The notes: generated from the letters alone by a model not told the origin. DNA of 64,000 nt from Haliotis asinina (GCF_037392515.1 NC_090281.1:47902645-47966644); one strand, 5' to 3'. Counted from the stretch's first letter, positions 22,959 to 34,250 are shown. Numbers and translations are program-made.

Positions 22959-24446
22959 TTAAACCAAGCGTACCAGTATATTGTCCGATATCGTTGATGA
23001 ATCAGTTTCAGAATAACGTTGGATAAATTCACACTTTTGAAGCAGCCCTATAAAAAATAAAAACAGCTCCATCTTCCCAAATGCTTCCCCTATACATTTT
23101 CTCTCTCCTGCCGAAAAAGACATCAACTTGCTGCGAGAACCTTGATCAACCTTACCATTGCAGTCAAGAAACCTCTCCGGCAGGTACTCTTCTGGCCTGT
23201 GCCAATCTGTTTGGTCAAAATTCATGGCATGAATATTGAAGAGAACTATTGTTCCTTTCTTGATGTCACAGCCATGGAGAGAGGTATTGCGAAGAGTCGA
23301 ATGTGGTAACATCACGGTATCGGGGGGCCTGAATCGGAGAGTCTCCAAGAGAACGGCTTCAGAGAAGGGAAGACTGGAGCGGTCCTGCCAACCTGGACGT
23401 TGGTCACTGCTTACGACTGAATGTATCTCCTTTCTAACTCTCTGCTGGACATCTGGATACACTGCCATCAGACGAAATGCTTCTTCAAGGACACTCAGAG
23501 GGGGAAATGTAGCTGCACCAAATATTGCATTCATTGACAGGAAAAACCCCTTTGATACAGTTTCTGGAAACGTTTCTGAGATGTCCTCAAATGTTTGGCC
23601 AAGCTGATATGCAAAACATTCACAATGTTCCGACGTGTTGATCAATTGGTTCATTTTTCTGACATGGTATTCACTAACGCGTTTTAATCCAGCACGCAAG
23701 GTCCTTTCATATGAAGGCAGAAAATATGAAATCCATGGCAAGAAGTTGATAAAGTGAAACAAGTTTTTTCCAGAGGGAAACATTGAAATGTTTTCATATA
23801 ACTCGATGCTATGCAGAAAGTCGCGATTGGTATGAATACTTGTCGATCCTCCATAGCAGACTTGGTAAATGATACTAAATACTGATGTTCTCAGTTCTTT
23901 GAAGAGATCTAAAGGAGTACCTGGTCTAACCATTGATTCAAAGTGCTCGACTTCATTGCTGATAATTTCTTCGATGGTGCTTCTGGCAGTCTGGATATAC
24001 CTGTTCCATACTGGTACTAATGTTTTGTTTTGCAATTTCCAAACCTCATCAAATGGATGCAATGAGTACGTTGCATTCGTTGGCAAGATACTTAGAAGTT
24101 TTAAGCGTGGTCTGTCTGCAAAATCATCTCCTTTCCCGACGAGGGCCTCTTTGGCTAGCTGTCGGGAGTTGATCACAATGACTTCGCTCATCCCAAGCGA
24201 CAGACGGAATGCAGGACCATAGTTATTGCCCAGTCGTGTCAGTGTTAAGTGAGCTTTCTCTCCCAGGAAGGGGAAATATCCTACTAGAGGTAGACACCAG
24301 GGGCCAGGAAGCACGTTGATTCCAGACGCCACGCAGAACTTTCTGAAGATGTAGATGATAAGGCAGGTAAGAAAGAACGTGAATAACGTAGGGAAGTCGA
24401 ACACCGTCGCAAGACAGTTTGGAAAGTTGTGAACCTCTTCAGACAT
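22959..24446 (-). CDS. Cytochrome P450, clan 2-like (copy B), 495 residues
   Basis: Predicted membrane-bound haem enzyme of the endoplasmic reticulum. The substrate is unknown. Residues 19-34 form a hydrophobic anchor, followed by a basic residue pair and the proline-rich hinge LPGPWCLP (46-53). ExxR is E368-T-L-R371, the PERF block is 423-426, and the haem loop is F444-S-A-G-E-R-K-C451-I-G453. The ExxR-to-PERF region resembles CYP1/2/17-type (clan 2) enzymes. Two departures are notable. The C-helix W136-K-L-Q-N140 has Asn where WxxxR is usual. The I-helix G310-A-A-T313 lacks the usual acidic residue before Thr. I chose the Met at 24,446 because the membrane anchor follows at the usual distance. 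The frame stays open 41 codons upstream to 24,569. Intronless, which is unusual for clan 2 and suggests a retrocopy origin. Confidence 0.9.
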   Translation of the reverse strand: MSEEVHNFPNCLATVFDFPTLFTFFLTCLIIYIFRKFCVASGINVLPGPWCLPLVGYFPFLGEKAHLTLTRLGNNYGPAFRLSLGMSEVIVINSRQLAKEALVGKGDDFADRPRLKLLSILPTNATYSLHPFDEVWKLQNKTLVPVWNRYIQTARSTIEEIISNEVEHFESMVRPGTPLDLFKELRTSVFSIIYQVCYGGSTSIHTNRDFLHSIELYENISMFPSGKNLFHFINFLPWISYFLPSYERTLRAGLKRVSEYHVRKMNQLINTSEHCECFAYQLGQTFEDISETFPETVSKGFFLSMNAIFGAATFPPLSVLEEAFRLMAVYPDVQQRVRKEIHSVVSSDQRPGWQDRSSLPFSEAVLLETLRFRPPDTVMLPHSTLRNTSLHGCDIKKGTIVLFNIHAMNFDQTDWHRPEEYLPERFLDCNGKVDQGSRSKLMSFSAGERKCIGEAFGKMELFLFFIGLLQKCEFIQRYSETDSSTISDNILVRLV

Positions 24447-24565
24447 TCTGGTACTGTAGGCCAGACACACTTGATGTATTTTCTGTTGGTGGATACAAAG
24501 TAAAGCTGCTAGTGCACGGAAACAATAACGGAACTCCAATACGTTCAGCATACATTCAATTTTGT

Positions 24566-24706
24566 GCATATGAAAGACTTCTGGTTAGTAATAAACGAAA
24601 CACATTTTTAAAAAACAAAAAAAAACAAACAAAAAAATAAACACCGTGTGGTTAATTAATACCAAGCGCTTAAAATTTGCTAAAAAGCCGTCTGCTTCTC
24701 TCTCGT
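24566..24706. other. Spacer right of copy B
   Basis: Non-coding, with an A-rich run. Homology with copy C stops here. Confidence 0.5.
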
Positions 24707-26769
24707 CCGCAAACGAAACCGCAGACAGGTTACGTAACTCTGTCGCCAGAACCCTACAGTGACGTCATAGAAGAAACGATTTCCAGTTAAATGTATAGAA
24801 AATGTGTAGGAAGCTCGTCATTTTGCTGATTTCTCGACGTCACCAAAGACATGCCGAATTGTTGTGTCGCAGGCAATTGTTCCTTTGGGTCGGGTGATGG
24901 TGTCACTATGCACAGATTTCCACCAGACTCGGTAGTTTGTGCTTAAATTGGTTGTTAGTGTGTGCGAAGTGAGCGTTGTAGAAGCCTGTGGTATATACTA
25001 AATCGGATGGTTCGCCCCCTACCACGCTTCCAGGATAGAAAATAGAGGTCAATTGCAAGTTTCATCGAGTTTATGAAATAAAGACTGCTTACTACACATT
25101 GCTGACCAAAAGGATTTTGCATGGATATAATGCTTTCTTCCTCGGAAACGAGGTTGTGGTCGAAGTGACAATATTATCGTAAGTAATATTATTTTGACCC
25201 CTTATTTTGACCGCTTCCAAGAGTGAAATTGTTATGTTATAAGCAATGTCATGTAAAATCCAAATGTCCATCAATACAATACATATTTTACTACCAGTGG
25301 AATGTAATTTTGATTTTGTAAGTTGGTGAAAACACATTTATATAGCATTCATCCTCAGACAGGGCGCCGCCATTTTTGAAAATCGTGAAGTCACGGGCTA
25401 AAGTCCGTTAGAATTATTGAGATTATGATTTGACCTCATCAAGTTAGAAAATCAAAACTACATAAATATGTATTTGAATCATTACCAAAAGGAGTTTGCA
25501 TGACACAACCTGTAACATAACCTAAGCGAGATCGGGGTCGAAGTGAAAATACTGCGCGAGAAATTTCTTCACTCGCTAAATTTACTTGGTTTGTAACGTT
25601 CACTCACCAGTATGTAGACACTTGTCAATACACGTCTTTATACTTGGTCTCCTAATCCTAATTACTTTATAATCATACTTGTATGCATTTTGAAACTTAA
25701 CAAAAAGAAGCGATCTGCGAATGTATAACAGGAATGTAATATGTAGACATTTCATAGTTTTCCTATATGAATCATAATTCGCACGCCCTAGTGTATGTCG
25801 TCTGCATCATTACACTTCACGATGAAAGCAATGATTGTGTTGCAAGCTAAGACAAATTAATAAGAAAAATGCAAATATTAAAATTAAAGTTATAGGAGCA
25901 ATGTCAGGCTATTACCATGTTCGAGGAATGTATCCATCAATATTCACAAAAACAAGTGATATATAATTCATCTGCATATTTCCCAAGTGATGTGTCTTAA
26001 AACAGTCTAATATACGAAAACGTGATGCATCGTCTCAGGTTTTTCACATTGCTGTATAGTTTCATTGGTTACCCAGGATAGCACACCTGGCAACTAATTG
26101 CATAATGTACGTCATTCTTTTTAAAAAGTTATTTAGTTAGCCAATAATGAGCAATCAATAAATGTATTGGCGGTTAATCCTTTGAAAGAAGGGAGTTGTT
26201 TTACATAGACACAGACACAACAGAGTGTATTCAGTATAGGTTAATAAATGTACATGCATAAACACTACCTGCTGACAAATCCACCATTTAAATCCCCATA
26301 AAACTAATTAATCAATCAGCGTGTTATCGGTTAATCCTTGATCGATCCAGACAAAAGAAATGCCAAATGGGGGCCTTTGTCGGGTAATCTAAGTCTCGGT
26401 ACCACTAATTATACCTGTTATAAATTCATTAATTGATCATCAAGTGAATGATGACAAATAACGTGTAGGTTTATACCACCTAACACGGATTACAACCTAG
26501 CGACACCAAGCAATTTTGACAGAATCGTCAATGAAAACAAGGGTTGTAACTCGAAAACTAGGCAAAGCAGGAGACAAAACTAAATGATAGTAGATTGTGA
26601 GAACATTCATTTTTCTCAACAGCTTTCACGATTTCAGGTTTGTACAAACCTGTAAACGAAATAGTTTAACCCCTGAAATGTAGATGAATACTGCACAGAC
26701 CCCCATTTCTATACCTACTATTACGTCACGGAGACGCGCCTCTCTGATTGTTTGAAATTTCGTTTGCGG
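24707..26769. mobile_element. Possible THAP-bearing DNA element, decayed
   Basis: The 12 bases CCGCAAACGAAA (24,707-24,718) recur inverted at 26,758-26,769. Inside each is a second matching block (gtgacgtcatag at 24,759-24,770; complement of gtgacgtaatag at 26,717-26,728). TAATTAAT lies outside both ends. A THAP-type start exon sits just inside the left end, as in THAP-bearing transposons such as P and Kolobok elements. No catalytic core is visible, so the interpretation is tentative. The remaining interior is AT-rich without genes. Confidence 0.4.
24851..24931 (+). pseudogene. Lone THAP zinc-finger first exon
   Basis: The 27-codon frame reads MPNCCVAGNCSFGSGDG and then HRFPPDS. It matches the start of THAP domains (M-P-x-x-C, second Cys pair, HxFP) and is followed at once by GTAGTT, a plausible splice donor. 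No second exon with the Trp-rich and C-x2-H part of the domain was found downstream, so I treat it as an orphan fragment. THAP domains bind DNA in transposases and in host transcription factors. Confidence 0.6.
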
Positions 26770-26907
26770 CTGAGAATTGTGCACTGTCGACAAAAAGGTC
26801 GATATAAGGTAATTAATGATCGAAATGAGCAGTTATAATGACGAGGTTTCATTTATAACGATGTCAGCAAGTGATTTTGCATTTGTACCCTATTAGAGTA
26901 TATGTGG

Positions 26908-27085
26908 CCTTTAACGGGATCTCCCTGACTTGGTTCATGCATGTCACCATGTCCCAGTGGCGTACATCTATGCTCATGCTGTTGGTCACTGGATTTCTGG
27001 CCCAGACTCTACTATTAACAAACTGCCGTCATATAGCTGGAATATTGCTGAGTGTGGCGCAAAACTAGACTCACTCACCCACTCA
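26908..27085 (+). mobile_element. SINE (long-body family), 5' truncated
   Basis: Body from aacgggatctccctgacttgg through tgctcatgctgttggtcac and the ggaatattgctgagtgtggc tail to (actc)n. A matching truncated copy sits in the same place at 39,240-39,413, so both belong to one duplication. Confidence 0.85.
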
Positions 27086-27206
27086 CTTGTTCAGTAAAGT
27101 AAAAATAGGCACCATAATTTAGTGTATGTTCATAGTAATGTCAAAACGACGATGCATATTTTCACAGTTTTTTAAACAATCACTTAATGCCGTAACCGAT
27201 TTAAAT

Positions 27207-30200
27207 AAGTACCGAAGCACCTCAATCTTCACCTCAATCTTCGAATGGTGACGAATTGATCTTGAAGTTACGGAAATGGCCGTGTGGTGACGAATTGCGA
27301 TTGAGATTACGAAAAGGGGCGAATGATGACGAATTGCTCTCGAGACTACGGAAAAGGGCGAATGGTGGCGAATTTCTCTTGGGGGTACGCCCTTTGGACT
27401 AGACAACGTTTCCTAGTAGAATTCCCATTCGCTGCTTGACTGTGATTGGTGTTAATTTCAAATTGCATGTGGTCAGTGATTGAAGTTATGCATTGCATAT
27501 TGTCATTAGCAGACAGGCAGTCAGACATATAGGTGTCAGTAAACCAGACATGGAGTTTTCTCTGTGACAGAGTCCGCTTATCACAATCAACATGTTTTTT
27601 ATGTAACGAGTAGATAATTTACCCGTGTACACAAACAAAAATTAGATTAGCGCTCACAACCTCATACTCCCGGCATGTATATTGCGAACCGCGAACCTAT
27701 TCACTGCGCATGCGTTATGAGCGAAGCGCAGCATAGCTGTTGAAACCACTTTCACTTGGTGGTGGTGGTGTGTGTGTGGGTGTGTTTATTGAATCAAGAC
27801 GTGCAGATTCATGAATATGACACGTCTTAATCCCTTACCATCATTTACCTTACGTCATACGCCATCCTCTACAATGACATCACCCCATGAGCTCGTTAAC
27901 AACGTCCCAAACAATCAGTGCACACACATCCATTCCCTTCTCAACACCCACTCATCGGAAGCAAAAAATAAACACAAACGCTGCACCCCCCCCCCCCCCT
28001 CCCTCTCTATGTCTCTTGTTCTCTTTCTCACTTTCCCTCTTTCTCTTTGATTCTTACCTTGACTTACGCAGCCCTGCACAGAAGCGATATTGACAAAACG
28101 TCTTTGCTTGTTATCAACCGAGACGCCCTATATCACGTGATTGTGATTTCTTCACTAAACGGTCAAAGTGACCGAAGGCTTTAGTTATCTGAAATTCTGG
28201 GTTGAATCACAGTCAAGCAGCGAATGGGACTTCTACTAGGAAACGTTGTCTAGTCCAAATCTCGTAGCCCAGAGAGCAATTCGTCACCATTCGCCCTTTT
28301 CGTAACCTCAAGCGCAACTCGTAGCTGTTGAAACCACTTTCACTTGGTGGTGGTGGTGGTGTGTGGGTGGGTGTGTTTATTGAATCAAGACGTGCAGATT
28401 CATGAATATGATACGTCTTAATCCCTTACCATCATTTACCTTACGTCATACGCCATCCTCTACAATGACATCACCCCATGAGCTCGTTAACAACGTCCCA
28501 AACAATCAGTGCACACACATCCATTCCCTTCTCAACACCCACTCATCGGAAGCAAAAAATAAACACAAACGCTGCACCCCCCCCCCCCCTCCCTCTCTAT
28601 GTCTCTTGTTCTCTTTCTCACTTTCCCTCTTTCTCTTTGATTCTTACCTTGATTTACGCAGCCCTGCACAGAAGCGATATTGACAAAACGTCTTTGCTTG
28701 TTACCAACCGAGACGCCCTATATCACGTGATTGTGATTTCTTCACTAAACGGTCAAAGTGACCGAAGGCTTTAGTTATCTGAAATTCTGGGTTGAATCAC
28801 AGTCAAGCAGCGAATGGGACTTCTACTAGGAAACGTTGTCTAGTCCAAATCTCGTAGCCCAGAGAGCAATTCGTCACCATTCGCCCTTTTCGTAACCTCA
28901 AGCGCAACTCGTAGCTGTTGAAACCACTTTCACTTGGTGGTGGTGGTGGTGTGTGGGTGGGTGTGTTTATTGAATCAAGACGTGCAGATTCATGAATATG
29001 ACACGTCTTAATCCCTTACCATCATTTACCTTACGTCATACGCCATCCTCTACAATGACATCACCCCATGAGCTCGTTAACAACGTCCCAAACAATCAGT
29101 GCACACACATCCATTCCCTTCTCAACACCCACTCATCGGAAGCAAAAAATAAACACAAACGCTGCACCCCCCCACCTCTCTGTGTCTCTTGTTCTCTTTC
29201 TCACTTTCCCTCTTTCTCTTTGATTCTTACCTTGACTTACGCAGCCCTGCACAGAAGCGATATTGACAAAACGTCTTTGCTTGTTACCAACCGAGACGCC
29301 CTATATCACGTGATTGTGATTTCTTCACTAAACGGTCAAAGTGACCGAAGGCTTTAGTTATCTGAAATTCTGGGTTGAATCACAGTCAAGCAGCGAATGG
29401 GACTTCTACTAGGAAACGTTGTCTAGTCCAAATCTCGTAGCCCAGAGAGCAATTCGTCACCATTCGCCCTTTTCGTAACCTCAAGCGCAACTCGTAGCTG
29501 TTGAAACCACTTTCACTTGGTGGTGGTGGTGTGTGGGTGGGTGTGTTTATTGAATCAAGACGTGCAGATTCATGAATATGACACGTCTTAATCCCTTACC
29601 ATCATTTACCTTACGTCATACGTCATACGCCATCCTCTACAATGACATCACCCCATGAGCTCGTTAACAACGTCCGAAACAATCAGTGCACACACATCCA
29701 TTCCCTTCTCAACACCCACTCATCGGAAGCAAAAAATAAACACAAACGCTGCACCCCCCCCTCCCTCTCTGTGTCTCTTGTTCTCTTTCTCACTTTCCCT
29801 CTTTCTCTTTGATTCTTACCTTGACTTACGCAGCCCTGCACAGAAGCGATATTGACAAAACGTCTTTGCTTGTTATCAACCGAGACGCCCTATATCACGT
29901 GATTGTGATTTCTTCACTAAACGGTCAAAGTGACCGAAGGCTTTAGTTATCTGAAATTCTGGGTTGAATCACAGTCAAGCAGCGAATGGGACTTCTACTA
30001 GGAAACGTTGTCTAGTCCAAATCTCGTAGCCCAGAGAGCAATTCGTCACCATTCGCCCTTTTCGTAACCTCAAGCGCAACTCGTAGCTGTTGAAACCACT
30101 TTCACTTGGTGGTGGTGGTGTGTGGGTGGGTGTGTTTATTGAATCAAGACGTGCAGATTCATGAATATGACACGTCTTAATCCCTTACCATCATTTACCT

Positions 30201-30854
30201 TACGTCATACGTCATACGCCATCCTCTACAATGACATCACCCCATGAGCTCGTTAACAACGTCCCAAACAATCAGTGCACACACATCCATTCCCTTCTCA
30301 ACACCCACTCATCGGAAGCAAAAAATAAACACAAACGCTGCACCCCCCCCCCCCCCTCCCTCTCTGTGTCTCTTGTTCTCTTTCTCACTTTCCCTCTTTC
30401 TCTTTGATTCTTACCTTGACTTACGCAGCCCTGCACAGAAGCGATATTGACAAAACGTCTTTGCTTGTTATCAACCGAGACGCCCTATATCACGTGATTG
30501 TGATTTCTTCACTAAACGGTCAAAGTAACCTAAGGCTTTAGTTATCTGAAATTCTGGGTTGAATCACAGTCAAGCAGCGAATGGGACTTCTACTAGGAAA
30601 CGTTGTCTAGTCCAAATCTCGTAGCCCAGAGAGCAATTCGTCACCATTCGCCCTTTTCGTAACCTCAAGCGCAACTCGTCACCATACGGCCCTTTACGTA
30701 ACTTCAAGATCAATTCGTCACCATTCGCCCTTTTCCGTAACCTCGAGAGCCCCTTTTCGTAACTTCAAGATCAATTCATAACCATTCGCTCCTATTTGTT
30801 TTTATCATTTTAGAATATTTATGTGCGCGTGAGGATTGAGGTGCTTCGGTACTT
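27207..30854. repeat. Composite element with long inverted ends and tandem core
   Basis: The left end (27,207-27,447) begins aagtaccgaagcacctcaat. The right end (30,562-30,854) is its inverted counterpart and finishes attgaggtgcttcggtactt. Each end contains a ~38-bp minisatellite (gaatggtgacgaattg then tcttgaagttacg). Between them lie a 285-bp unique part (27,448-27,733) and five tandem ~589-bp units. It is a terminal-inverted-repeat element of unknown family. No transposase is present. A related single-unit copy lies at 39,534-40,630. Confidence 0.8.
27734..30679. repeat. Five tandem ~589-bp units
   Basis: Units start at about 27,734, 28,323, 28,913, 29,496 and 30,085, each with agctgttgaaaccactttca. 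They are nearly identical apart from poly-C length (8 to 15) and a 9-base duplication (tacgtcatacgtcatacgcc) shared only by units four and five. The Pro/His-rich open frames in every unit are not credible genes: they end in low-complexity sequence and the reading frame varies with poly-C length. Confidence 0.95.
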
Positions 30855-30855
30855 A

Positions 30856-30936
30856 ACATGCGTAGAGAATCTTGACGTTGTGAGTGGACAAAAGATTGGA
30901 CAGCCCGTGGACTGTAGTTGTTGCGAGTTGAAGTCG
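30856..30936 (+). pseudogene. 81-bp fragment of the TRIM-like gene
   Basis: Matches 41,220-41,300 inside the TRIM-like coding region with five differences. It begins directly after the composite element and ends exactly where duplicated segment copy C starts (gttgaagtcg then taccaagtta), which marks a rearrangement breakpoint. Confidence 0.9.
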
Positions 30937-30993
30937 TACCAAGTTACAATGAGAAAAAGGTATTCCGAGGCGACCTTACGTAGTTAAAAAGTG

Positions 30994-31150
30994 TGTTTAA
31001 TTTCACCCCGCTTTCAGGAGAATTCCAGCAATATTACGGCGGGGGGACCCCAGTGATGGGCACATTCACACATTGTACCCATTTGTGGAATCGAACGCGG
31101 ATCTTCGGCGTGACAAGCGAACGCTTTAACCACTAACTACCGCATCGCCC
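30994..31150 (-). mobile_element. tRNA-head SINE in copy C
   Basis: Counterpart of 18,337-18,494, same orientation and same flanks. Confidence 0.9.
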
Positions 31151-31195
31151 CTGACTTTAAGTAGATAAGGTTGAAATATATGATTGTACTCATTC

Positions 31196-31212
<17 letters not shown>

Positions 31213-31230
<18 letters not shown>

Positions 31231-31332
31231 ATGTATGTATGTATGTATGTATGTATGTATGTATGTATGTATGTATGTATGTATGTATGTATGTATGTAT
31301 GTATGTATGTATGTATGTATGTATGTATGTAT
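31213..31332. repeat. (gtat)30 microsatellite
   Basis: Pure run of about 30 units after a short (gt)n. The open frames through it are artefacts. Confidence 0.97.
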
Positions 31333-31587
31333 GGCTAAAACGCACCCTTCATAAAATGCATGTGCATCATGAAATTGTGCATTCACTTTGTGCTGAAGCC
31401 TATAGCAATAGGCTCTCAATAGCCACATCAATGACATTCCTCGTGCATTGTTCTAAGCCACTGTAGACGACAAGAGAATGAAAGTACTGGCAGAAACTCA
31501 ATGACAAAACGCCATCTGCTGTTTGCTAACATTGGCATCGAAACATGAGGTGGCAGGGCACTTCAGCCTATCCAGACAGACCATCTC

Positions 31588-31889
31588 AAACCTGTAGGCC
31601 TGATGCAACAATACCAGGCGTGTTCATGACAGACAGAGGTCAGGTCGACCATGAGTTACCACCGCGCCCAAAATCACTACATCCAGCAGGGAATACTGCT
31701 GAGTGTGGCGTTAAACAGCCAAAATATAAGTTACGATCGATGTTGATGCTGTTGATCATTGGACTGAGTGGTCCAAACTCGCTTATTATAGCTAAAATAT
31801 TGCCGACGTTACACGACAAACCAACCAATCATATTTAGTTGTATCGTATTATTTGTTGTTTGGATTCAGAATATACATTTTATAACCGC
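31588..31889 (+). mobile_element. SINE-like insertion specific to copy C
   Basis: Copy B reads ccatctttcacc uninterrupted at this site. Here about 300 bp intervene, containing degraded SINE body blocks (tgttgatgctgttgatcatt, tgctgagtgtggcgttaaac). Confidence 0.65.
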
Positions 31890-31992
31890 TTCTTTCACCA
31901 AGTGCATGCATCACTAAATTGTGAAACCATGTCTCGATGAAATAAGTTCGCACATTTGGTTGAATATGGACACCAAATAACATCTAATACTA

Positions 31993-32120
31993 AAACATAA
32001 AACACAAATGACGACAAACTCGCCGAACGTGGTGCCGAAATGTGTACCTTTGACATTGTTACCGTACTTATCAACTGGGATAACATTTTGACAATGCACA
32101 GTTTCTTAGGTATATATTGG
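31993..32120 (+). mobile_element. Remnant of the Tc1-like MITE in copy C
   Basis: Holds only the right part of the element seen whole at 20,160-20,700 (gtggtgccgaaat through tgcacagtttcttaggtata). The deletion that removed 1.56 kb from copy C took the rest. The insertion therefore predates the duplication. Confidence 0.8.
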
Positions 32121-32251
32121 TTTGAAGATTTTACGTGCGCTATCCGACAATTTTAGGTACTGTAACTATAAATAATAAATAAACATGAAATCATGAAATT
32201 ATGAATAGCGAGTTTCAAAACTATGTATTCACCTAGAATCATTAATTGTCG

Positions 32252-32282
<31 letters not shown>

Positions 32283-32283
32283 G
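32252..32283. repeat. (ct)n microsatellite in copy C
   Basis: Counterpart of 20,838-20,883. Confidence 0.9.
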
Positions 32284-33249
32284 TTTACTACAGTTTACTA
32301 CTGAACACCTCAGTGTTTATTTTGAATTGTTTAAAGCACGGATATAAACCTTTAGTAACCATCGCTAAACGCTCTACACAAGACATATTTTGTCATAACT
32401 CAAAATATCTGCTTCATTAAATGCAGTTCATTTCAGGTACATATATTTCTGGCACTTTATTGAGCTACTCATTGCTGAATATTCCTTCACACTGAACATT
32501 TTATTACATTTGACACGTAGAACATATCGCCATTACCAAGGCTTGTAGAAGAGGAAAATAAACAGACAGACGGAATTTAGAAGTACTATCCTGGTGACGT
32601 AGAACTAAAAGTATAATATAATACTGCATGAATACTTTTTTTAGGTTTAGTTATGAAACATAGAAAGATGTTTAGCCATGTGACACAGAGATAGATGTTT
32701 AGGTATGTGACACAGAAATACGTTTAGTCATGTCACGCACAGATAAATGTGTATTTATGTGATATAAGTTACAAAATACATTGATACAATATTCGGTTCT
32801 CAGATACGAGAAAAAACTGGAATTCATTCACGCAGTAGAATGACTCGTTTATGAAGACAGTTGTATAATTGCACGATCTGTCCCCAAAACCACTCCGAGC
32901 TTCCCTTGGGTGGAATATCCAAGTAGAAGTAAGAAAAACTTTCAATACCAATGACCTGCCTGCCTTACAGGCACTTCTGAAATTCTAAAGTAAGGACATG
33001 AGATAATGGTTGATATTTCAGATTCAAAATTCATATATAAGCATTCAAACCACCTTGACCTAATATGACATTTGAGTAATCACGATGTACTATTTCCTAA
33101 TCATAATGATTACTCGAAATATGTTGGACAAAAAACATGGTAGAAACACTTCGAAGAAAACACTATTCTGAGACTCACCAGACAGGCAGACAGGGTGATA
33201 GGGTTCATGTGGCCCATGGCTGTACATGGCAGGGCCGTCTCAAAATATC

Positions 33250-34250
33250 AGTTGCAAGTGTCTGTAATCTACCTGAATTACAACAGGTGCAACTTGGCTG
33301 ACGTTAACACCGTCCCGCAGACGGTAATCGTCCGATCGCCCTCGATTTTGAGAACACGGTCTTCAGCCGTTTACAACACGACAAGAGTAATTCTTGCAAA
33401 CAAAGCATAGAGAAGCCTTTTAACGCCTGAAAGCTTAAGTGTGGTATTAGTGAGAACAATAACATTCTTACAGTAACCACAAAACAGTTCGATGAGATTC
33501 AGCTCCCAGTGTCGTACTGGTGCACGCAGAACTATGTGGCCTTGTCTTGTAGCTAGTTTGTCAGTGATGTACTGGGTTGGCTTTTTGCACTGCCGGAGTT
33601 ATTCCATGACCTGGGGATTTGTTGCCAATAAGGCACGTTACATCAGGTGAAAAAATCCTGTAAATGAGCCTTGAGATTGTTCATTGTAGGTGTGATGCTA
33701 CCAGGGACACGCAGACTATGGTAACTGGAGTTATTCAAAATGATAACTTTTGGTTCATCCTGCAGCGGTTAAAGCTCATGTTCGAACAAACCCCCAAATA
33801 CCGGCCCATCCATTTCGCCATGGTAATCACCATCAGATATCTTGGCTGCAAAACCAAAGTTACGGCCCCCATTCAGTTCCTGCGGGTACCAGCATGCAAG
33901 ATAATCAGGCGCCTACCTTTGCCTGATAGTAACACTGGCACCTTAGACCTCTATGCAGGAAGCCACATCCGATCTGATGAGTGATTGGCATTACACCAGG
34001 TTTCTTCAGGGTATATAATTTGAAACCCCAAATAGAGGTATTCTTCAACTGTTCTGAGATAAACTGATCGCATGGACAGGATTGAGTTCTGTCCATTGGG
34101 TACCTGAACCCAATTTCTACCAGAGCTACAATAAGTGACATTTATTATATCTTTGATATCTTCTTGTATTTTAGCACACGTCGGTGGGATTTTGCGTTCG
34201 TACAGTTTGTAAACTGCATGGCGTTTGACTCCCTTATCAAAGTTATCCAT
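33250..34250 (-). pseudogene. DDE-type transposase relic, copy C
   Basis: The best preserved N-terminus of the three. From the Met at 34,250 it reads MDNFDKGVKRHAVYKLYERK. One open stretch of 99 codons continues to a region with EETWCNANHSSDRMW, although a shift separates the two parts. VIILNNSSYHS near 33.74 kb has Asn at the second catalytic Asp position. Frameshifted throughout and not a working transposase. Confidence 0.75.

Larger units (their letters stand above)
18283..24565. repeat. Duplicated segment, copy B (with P450)
   Basis: Matches 30,937-36,500 at high identity in the same orientation, from taccaagtta-atgagaaaaagg at the left to acattcaattttgtg at the right. Relative to copy C, it keeps about 1.56 kb (19,014-20,576) that C lacks, lacks a 300-bp insert present in C at 31,588-31,889, and lacks about 560 bp found in C at 34,320-34,880. 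Confidence 0.95.

Noticed and set aside
23236-24222. Plus-strand open frames of 117-123 codons opposite P450 copy B (and equivalents opposite copy C)
   Set aside because: Shadows of the P450 coding strand, with no motif of their own.
25106-25555. A duplicated regulatory block (ccaaaagga-tttgcatg, then tcgaagtga-aatact)
   Set aside because: Two weakly similar stretches about 385 bp apart. The match is too short and diverged to claim a function.
27811-30450. A family of Pro/His-rich small proteins, one per tandem unit
   Set aside because: Frames run into a variable poly-C tract and simple (tct)n sequence. The frame changes with tract length, so no consistent protein is encoded.
27734-30679. 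CRISPR-like array
   Set aside because: Units are about 589 bp and nearly identical throughout, without short repeats and unique spacers, and the DNA is animal.
31126-31466. Open frames of about 100 codons through the gtat run
   Set aside because: They are created by the microsatellite.
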